Origin: Thermomonas alba | GTDB taxonomy: Bacteria; Pseudomonadota; Gammaproteobacteria; Xanthomonadales; Xanthomonadaceae | Direction of reading: 5' to 3' | Length of the DNA stretch: 64,000 nucleotides | NCBI RefSeq assembly: GCF_022419205.1 | Contig: NZ_JAJOZU010000005.1 | Span: 91,585 to 155,584, forward strand | Shown: piece after piece, positions 60,394 through 64,000 of the stretch | How the letters are laid out: every line of letters begins with the position of its first letter | Numbering within the stretch: position 1 is the first letter of the stretch | The notes under the pieces: model-generated | Told to the model about the DNA's origin: nothing | Seen by the model: only the letters and a program-made list of their open reading frames with translations | The model's database searches: none | Position numbers and translations under genes: made by a program

Positions 60394-61368
60394 TCAGGCG
60401 GACCAGCGGTGCAAAAGTTCGCGGGACATTTCGGCGAGACTGCGCGACTCGCCGCCGCGCGTCACCAGCGTTCGGCTGGCAGAGGGATCGAAGCAGTTCT
60501 CGGGCGCCTGACCATACACCATCGCCCCTGTCAGACGCAGCGCCAGGCCAATGTCCACCGCCGACGGATCTGCTCCGCTCAGCAAAAGCAGCGCGCTATC
60601 GGCAGCTGGCAACCCAGAAAAATGCGGCTCGCCCCGACCGGCGACGAACGCCATTCCAGTCTCGGTGCGCGCCACATCCACCCCGTCCGGCATGATGTAA
60701 ACGTGGCCTGCCTCCACCCGATCTCCCGGCTGGGCCAGCACCACCTGGAGCGAAGTGGCGCGCTGCATTTGCCGCAGCAGCTTGTCGTAATGCCCACCCT
60801 CGAGTTTCTGACGCAGCAGCACCGGGCGCGGGAATCCCGACGGCAGCGTGGACAGCAGCTGGCGGACCGCGTCTGGGCCGCCGATTCCGGCCACGATCGC
60901 GACCGCCCCGATGGGTGATGCAGGAGCATGTGCCGGCGCCTGCGGTACCTCGGGCAGCGCCGCCACCTGCAGCGCGAGCGCCTGCATTTCCTCCTCGAAG
61001 CCGACTCTAGAGCCGCGCTCTGGCGCGGCCGGCAGCACGTCGTCATGCCCCTCGAGCTTGGCGGCCAGATGCCGGGCCCAGCGCGCGGCCTCCCAGCCGT
61101 CGCGTTTGGCGGCCACCTCGGCATCGTCGAATATCACATCCAGCGCAGGATCCGCCAACAATGCGTCGTAGCGTTCCAGCACGCTCTCGGTGGCGGCATC
61201 CAGCACGACCACCAATGCATGCGGCGCGCGCGCCAGCACCGCCGCCTCATCCGCTTCGGTAGGATCCAGACTGGCCGCGAGTTCGGCACCCGCTGCCCGC
61301 ACCGCCTGTTCGGTGCGCTCGCGCGCGGCGCCCGCACGCGCCAGCACCACCACACGCCGCCCGCTCAT
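60394..61368 (-). CDS. CheB/ChpB-like protein, catalytic serine apparently missing
   Basis: A 324-residue protein that resembles the CheB methylesterase domain from about residue 152 (VAIVAGIGGPDAV, then GHVYIMPDGVD). The canonical ASxGGP serine is Gly161 (GGA codon at 60886-60888), and the position of the catalytic His in QHMP reads QKLE (Lys188). The N-terminal 120 residues look like a degenerate receiver-like domain. It is thus a likely pseudo-enzyme or a diverged ChpB. It overlaps the chpA end by 4 bases. Confidence 0.8.
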   Translation of the reverse strand: MSGRRVVVLARAGAARERTEQAVRAAGAELAASLDPTEADEAAVLARAPHALVVVLDAATESVLERYDALLADPALDVIFDDAEVAAKRDGWEAARWARHLAAKLEGHDDVLPAAPERGSRVGFEEEMQALALQVAALPEVPQAPAHAPASPIGAVAIVAGIGGPDAVRQLLSTLPSGFPRPVLLRQKLEGGHYDKLLRQMQRATSLQVVLAQPGDRVEAGHVYIMPDGVDVARTETGMAFVAGRGEPHFSGLPAADSALLLLSGADPSAVDIGLALRLTGAMVYGQAPENCFDPSASRTLVTRGGESRSLAEMSRELLHRWSA

Positions 61369-64000
61369 TGCAGCAGTCCATCACCCGCTGGCTCGAGCTT
61401 GAGCAGCTCGAACACATTGCGCATCAACTCCGGCTCCTGGTACGGCTTGCCAAGATAGCGCTGCACGCCGATGTCCATTGCCCGCTGGCGATGCTTCTCG
61501 CCGGTACGCGAGGTGATCATGATGATCGGGACGTTGCGCAGGCGCACATCGGCGCGCATCGCGCTCGCCAGCTCGTAGCCGTCCATGCGCGGCATTTCGA
61601 TATCCAGCAGCATCAGGTCGGGCACCACCTCGGCCATGCGCTCGAGCGCATCCAGGCCATCCTTGGCGGTGGCGACCTCGAACCCGTGACGTTCCAACAC
61701 GCGGCCAGTGACCTTGCGCATCGTCACCGAATCGTCCACCACCATCACCAGCGGCACGCGCCGCACTTCTGCCGGGGCGGCGGCCTCCGCGCGCCCAAGC
61801 TCGCTCTTGACCCGCGCGGCCTGACGACGAATCAGCGGCGCCACGTCGAGAATCACTACCACGCGGCCGTCGCCCATGATGGTGGCGCCGAAGATGCCCG
61901 GAATCGACTCCAGCTGAGGGCCTGCGTTCTTGACCACGATCTCGCGGCTGCCCAACACCTGATCGACCGCCACCGCCGCGCGCAGTTCGCCCGAGCCGAC
62001 CAGCAGCAGCGGCATCTGCAGGTGCCCTTCGGCCTTGGCCGGCGCCGTGCCGACGAGCACGCCGAGATCGTGCAGGGCGTAGTTTTCGCCGCCGTAGCGA
62101 TAGGTGACGTCGGCCTGCGCCAGCTCCTCCCGCGCGATGCGGCCGACGCCGCGCACGGCCGCGATCGGCACCGCGTACTCGGTGTCGCCGATCTTGACGA
62201 ACACCGCCTGGGTCACCGCCAGCGTCTGCGGCAGGCGCAAGGTAAAGGTCGTGCCAGCGCCCGGCTGCGAGGCGATCTCGATCGTGCCGCCGAGTTGGCG
62301 CACTTCGCTGGCCACCACGTCCATGCCGACCCCGCGACCGGCCAGGCGGCTCACGGTCTCGGCCGTGGAGAAGCCCGGCTGCATGATCAACTGATCGAGC
62401 TCGGCTTCCGACAGCACGGCCTCCGGCGCGATCAGCCCGCGTTCGATCGCACGCGCGCGGATCGCGGCGCGATTGAGGCCCGCGCCATCGTCGCTGACTT
62501 GCAGCACCACTTCCGCGCCTTCACGCCGCACCGCGATGCGAATGCTGCCTTCCTCGGGCTTGCCGGCTGCGCGTCGCGCCTCGGGCAGCTCCAGTCCATG
62601 CGCGATGGCATTGCGCAGCATGTGCTCCAACGGCGCGGTCATGCGCTCGAGCACGTTGCGGTCCAGCTCGCCATGCGCGCCCTCGACCCGCAGCTGGGCC
62701 TGCTTGCCGGTCTCGGCAGCGGCCTGACGGATCACCCGGCGCAGGCGTGGCACCAGCGAGTCGAACGGCAGCATGCGGGTGCGCATGAGGCCTTCCTGCA
62801 GTTCCGAGCTGACCCGCGACTGCTGGGTCAACAGGGTTTCGTACTGGCGGGTCAGTTCCTCCATCGACCCGTGCAGGCTCTGCAGGTCGGCAGCCGATTC
62901 GGCCAGCGCGCGCGAGAGCTGCTGCAGGGTGCTGAAACGGTCGAGCTCCAGCGGATCGAACTCCTCGCGGCCATCATGCTCGCGCTGGAAGCGCGCGATG
63001 ATCTGCGCCTCGGTTTCGGCATCCAGGCGCCGCAGCTGGTCGCGCAGTCGCGTATTGGTCTGCTCCATTTCCTGCGCGGTGGCGCGGAAGGCCGCCAGCT
63101 GCTGCTCCAGACGCGCGCGGTAGATCGCCACTTCGCCGGCGTAGTTGACCAGGCGATCGAGCAGATCGGCGCGAATGCGCACCTGCTCCTGCGGCGCGCG
63201 CACGCCGATTTCGTCGTCTTCGAACACCCCTTCGGGGCGGATCGGCGCCGACAGTGGCTTGAGTGCGGGCTTGGCCACCGGCGCTTCCGGCGCTTCCGGC
63301 GCTGCCGGCTCCGCCGCAGGCGCAGGCGCAGGCGCAGGAGATTCTGCAGCCGGCACTGCCGGTGCGCGGTTTTCGGCGCGCGCATTGAACTCCTCGATCA
63401 GCGCTTGCGGCATGCCGATCGCACGCCGCGCCGCGATGCGGGTGACCATGGTGTGCAGGCGATCGAAGCCGCGCTCCAGCAGCTTTACTCCGGCTTCGCC
63501 CAGTACCACCCGCTGGGCGGCAACCGCTTCCAGCAGGGTTTCCATGGCGTGGCCGAGCTCGCCGGCCGCCATCACGCCCGCCATGCGCGCGCCACCTTTG
63601 AGGGTATGCAGATCGCGCTGCAGCTCGACGATCAGCGCGTTCTCCTCCGGCGTCTCGCGCAGCTGGACGAGCAGACCGTCGGCATGGTCGAGCAGATCGC
63701 CGGCCTCCTCCACGAAAATGTCCACCAACTCGAGATCGAGCTCGCGGGTATCGAGCGCCTCGTCCGGATCTTCCGCCGCCGCGGCGGTGGCCTGCAGGGC
63801 TGCCAGCGCGGCCAACTCGCGCGCCTTGGCGGCTGCGACGCGCTCGGCCTCCAGCCGCTCCGCCTCGCGACGCTCCGCTTCGGCGCGGGCCGCCGCGATG
63901 CGCTCGGCCTCCAGACGCTCCGCTTCGGCGCGGGCCGCCGCGATGCGCTCGGCTTCCAGACGCTCGGCCTCCAGACGCTCGGCCTCCAGACGTTCGGCTT
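61365..64000 (-). CDS. Hybrid CheA-type histidine kinase, ChpA/PilL-like (5' truncated)
   Basis: The C-terminal part (about 878 codons) of a large chemosensory kinase. Visible from the window edge: a charged Glu-Arg-Ala repeat linker, an Hpt domain with the phosphorylatable His in DLHTLKGGARMAG, a CheA dimerisation region, the ATPase domain (EHMLRNAIAHGLE, VSDDGAGLN, GRGVGMDVV), a CheW-like domain, and a receiver domain with VVDDSVTMRK and LLDIEMPRMDGYE. The gene continues beyond 64000; other Hpt domains probably lie there. It controls twitching motility through PilG/PilH-type regulators by family analogy. Confidence 0.93.
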   Translation of the reverse strand, partial: AERLEAERLEAERLEAERIAAARAEAERLEAERIAAARAEAERREAERLEAERVAAAKARELAALAALQATAAAAEDPDEALDTRELDLELVDIFVEEAGDLLDHADGLLVQLRETPEENALIVELQRDLHTLKGGARMAGVMAAGELGHAMETLLEAVAAQRVVLGEAGVKLLERGFDRLHTMVTRIAARRAIGMPQALIEEFNARAENRAPAVPAAESPAPAPAPAAEPAAPEAPEAPVAKPALKPLSAPIRPEGVFEDDEIGVRAPQEQVRIRADLLDRLVNYAGEVAIYRARLEQQLAAFRATAQEMEQTNTRLRDQLRRLDAETEAQIIARFQREHDGREEFDPLELDRFSTLQQLSRALAESAADLQSLHGSMEELTRQYETLLTQQSRVSSELQEGLMRTRMLPFDSLVPRLRRVIRQAAAETGKQAQLRVEGAHGELDRNVLERMTAPLEHMLRNAIAHGLELPEARRAAGKPEEGSIRIAVRREGAEVVLQVSDDGAGLNRAAIRARAIERGLIAPEAVLSEAELDQLIMQPGFSTAETVSRLAGRGVGMDVVASEVRQLGGTIEIASQPGAGTTFTLRLPQTLAVTQAVFVKIGDTEYAVPIAAVRGVGRIAREELAQADVTYRYGGENYALHDLGVLVGTAPAKAEGHLQMPLLLVGSGELRAAVAVDQVLGSREIVVKNAGPQLESIPGIFGATIMGDGRVVVILDVAPLIRRQAARVKSELGRAEAAAPAEVRRVPLVMVVDDSVTMRKVTGRVLERHGFEVATAKDGLDALERMAEVVPDLMLLDIEMPRMDGYELASAMRADVRLRNVPIIMITSRTGEKHRQRAMDIGVQRYLGKPYQEPELMRNVFELLKLEPAGDGLLQ
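63871..64000 (-). repeat. In-frame tandem repeats in the ChpA/PilL linker
   Basis: A 45-base unit occurs twice in tandem (63871-63915 and 63916-63960, one mismatch), followed by at least two exact 15-base units and a partial third running off the window. They encode repeats of the type ERLEA and ERIAAARAEA, expected to form a long charged helix or coiled coil. Confidence 0.85.

Noticed and set aside
63871-64000. A CRISPR array or mobile-element repeat at the right edge
   Set aside because: The repeats are directly abutting, in frame and coding for Glu/Arg/Ala helices; there are no spacers.

Overview
The window reads as a contiguous chromosomal segment of a GC-rich gammaproteobacterium of the Xanthomonadaceae/Lysobacterales type. 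Three things support this: close resemblance of the housekeeping proteins to that family, the uninterrupted joining of the tRNA-tufB-secE-nusG-rplKAJL-rpoBC block to the str, S10, spc and alpha blocks, and a type IV pilus (Pil-Chp) chemosensory cluster. No mobile element, CRISPR array or prophage was seen. The genus cannot be decided from the sequence alone.

Region 1 (1-13.9 kb) is metabolic and envelope housekeeping. On the minus strand lie an aminotransferase, malate dehydrogenase and the methylcitrate-cycle pair prpB-prpC. On the plus strand is a three-gene exported set (secreted protein, M48 peptidase, lipoprotein), then typA, a DUF2127 membrane protein and a lipoprotein amidase. Minus-strand ppiB, class II DAHP synthase and dsbB complete the region.

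Region 2 (14.0-47.5 kb) is one 33-kb minus-strand block for transcription and translation. In transcription order it holds tRNA-Tyr, tRNA-Gly, tRNA-Thr, tufB, tRNA-Trp, secE, nusG, rplK, rplA, rplJ, rplL, rpoB, rpoC, rpsL, rpsG, fusA, tufA, the S10 operon, the spc operon to secY, and the alpha operon to rplQ. Good sigma70-like promoters can be read before tRNA-Tyr, rplK, rpsL and rpsM, and a weaker one before rpsJ. Terminators or strong hairpins lie after tufB, rpoC, tufA and rplQ, between rplL and rpoB, and at several other gene junctions. The two tuf genes appear identical at the DNA level. rpmJ is missing from its usual place after secY.

Region 3 (47.6-59.9 kb) holds folA-thyA-lgt, a TerC-family protein, dgkA, a MacAB-like ABC exporter operon whose adaptor carries an unusual insertion, small membrane proteins (DUF486, DUF962), the tightly overlapping nudE-cysQ-mazG-DUF962 operon, and divergent bioA-rsmE.

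Region 4 (59.9-64 kb) is the end of a Pil-Chp cluster: a ChpA/PilL-like hybrid CheA (5' end outside the window) with a repetitive charged linker, a CheB/ChpB-like protein that appears to lack its catalytic serine, and a CheW-like protein. No clearly new multi-gene system is present. The most unusual points are the adaptor insertion, the degenerate CheB-like protein, the ChpA linker repeats and the sense-strand hairpins between ribosomal genes.
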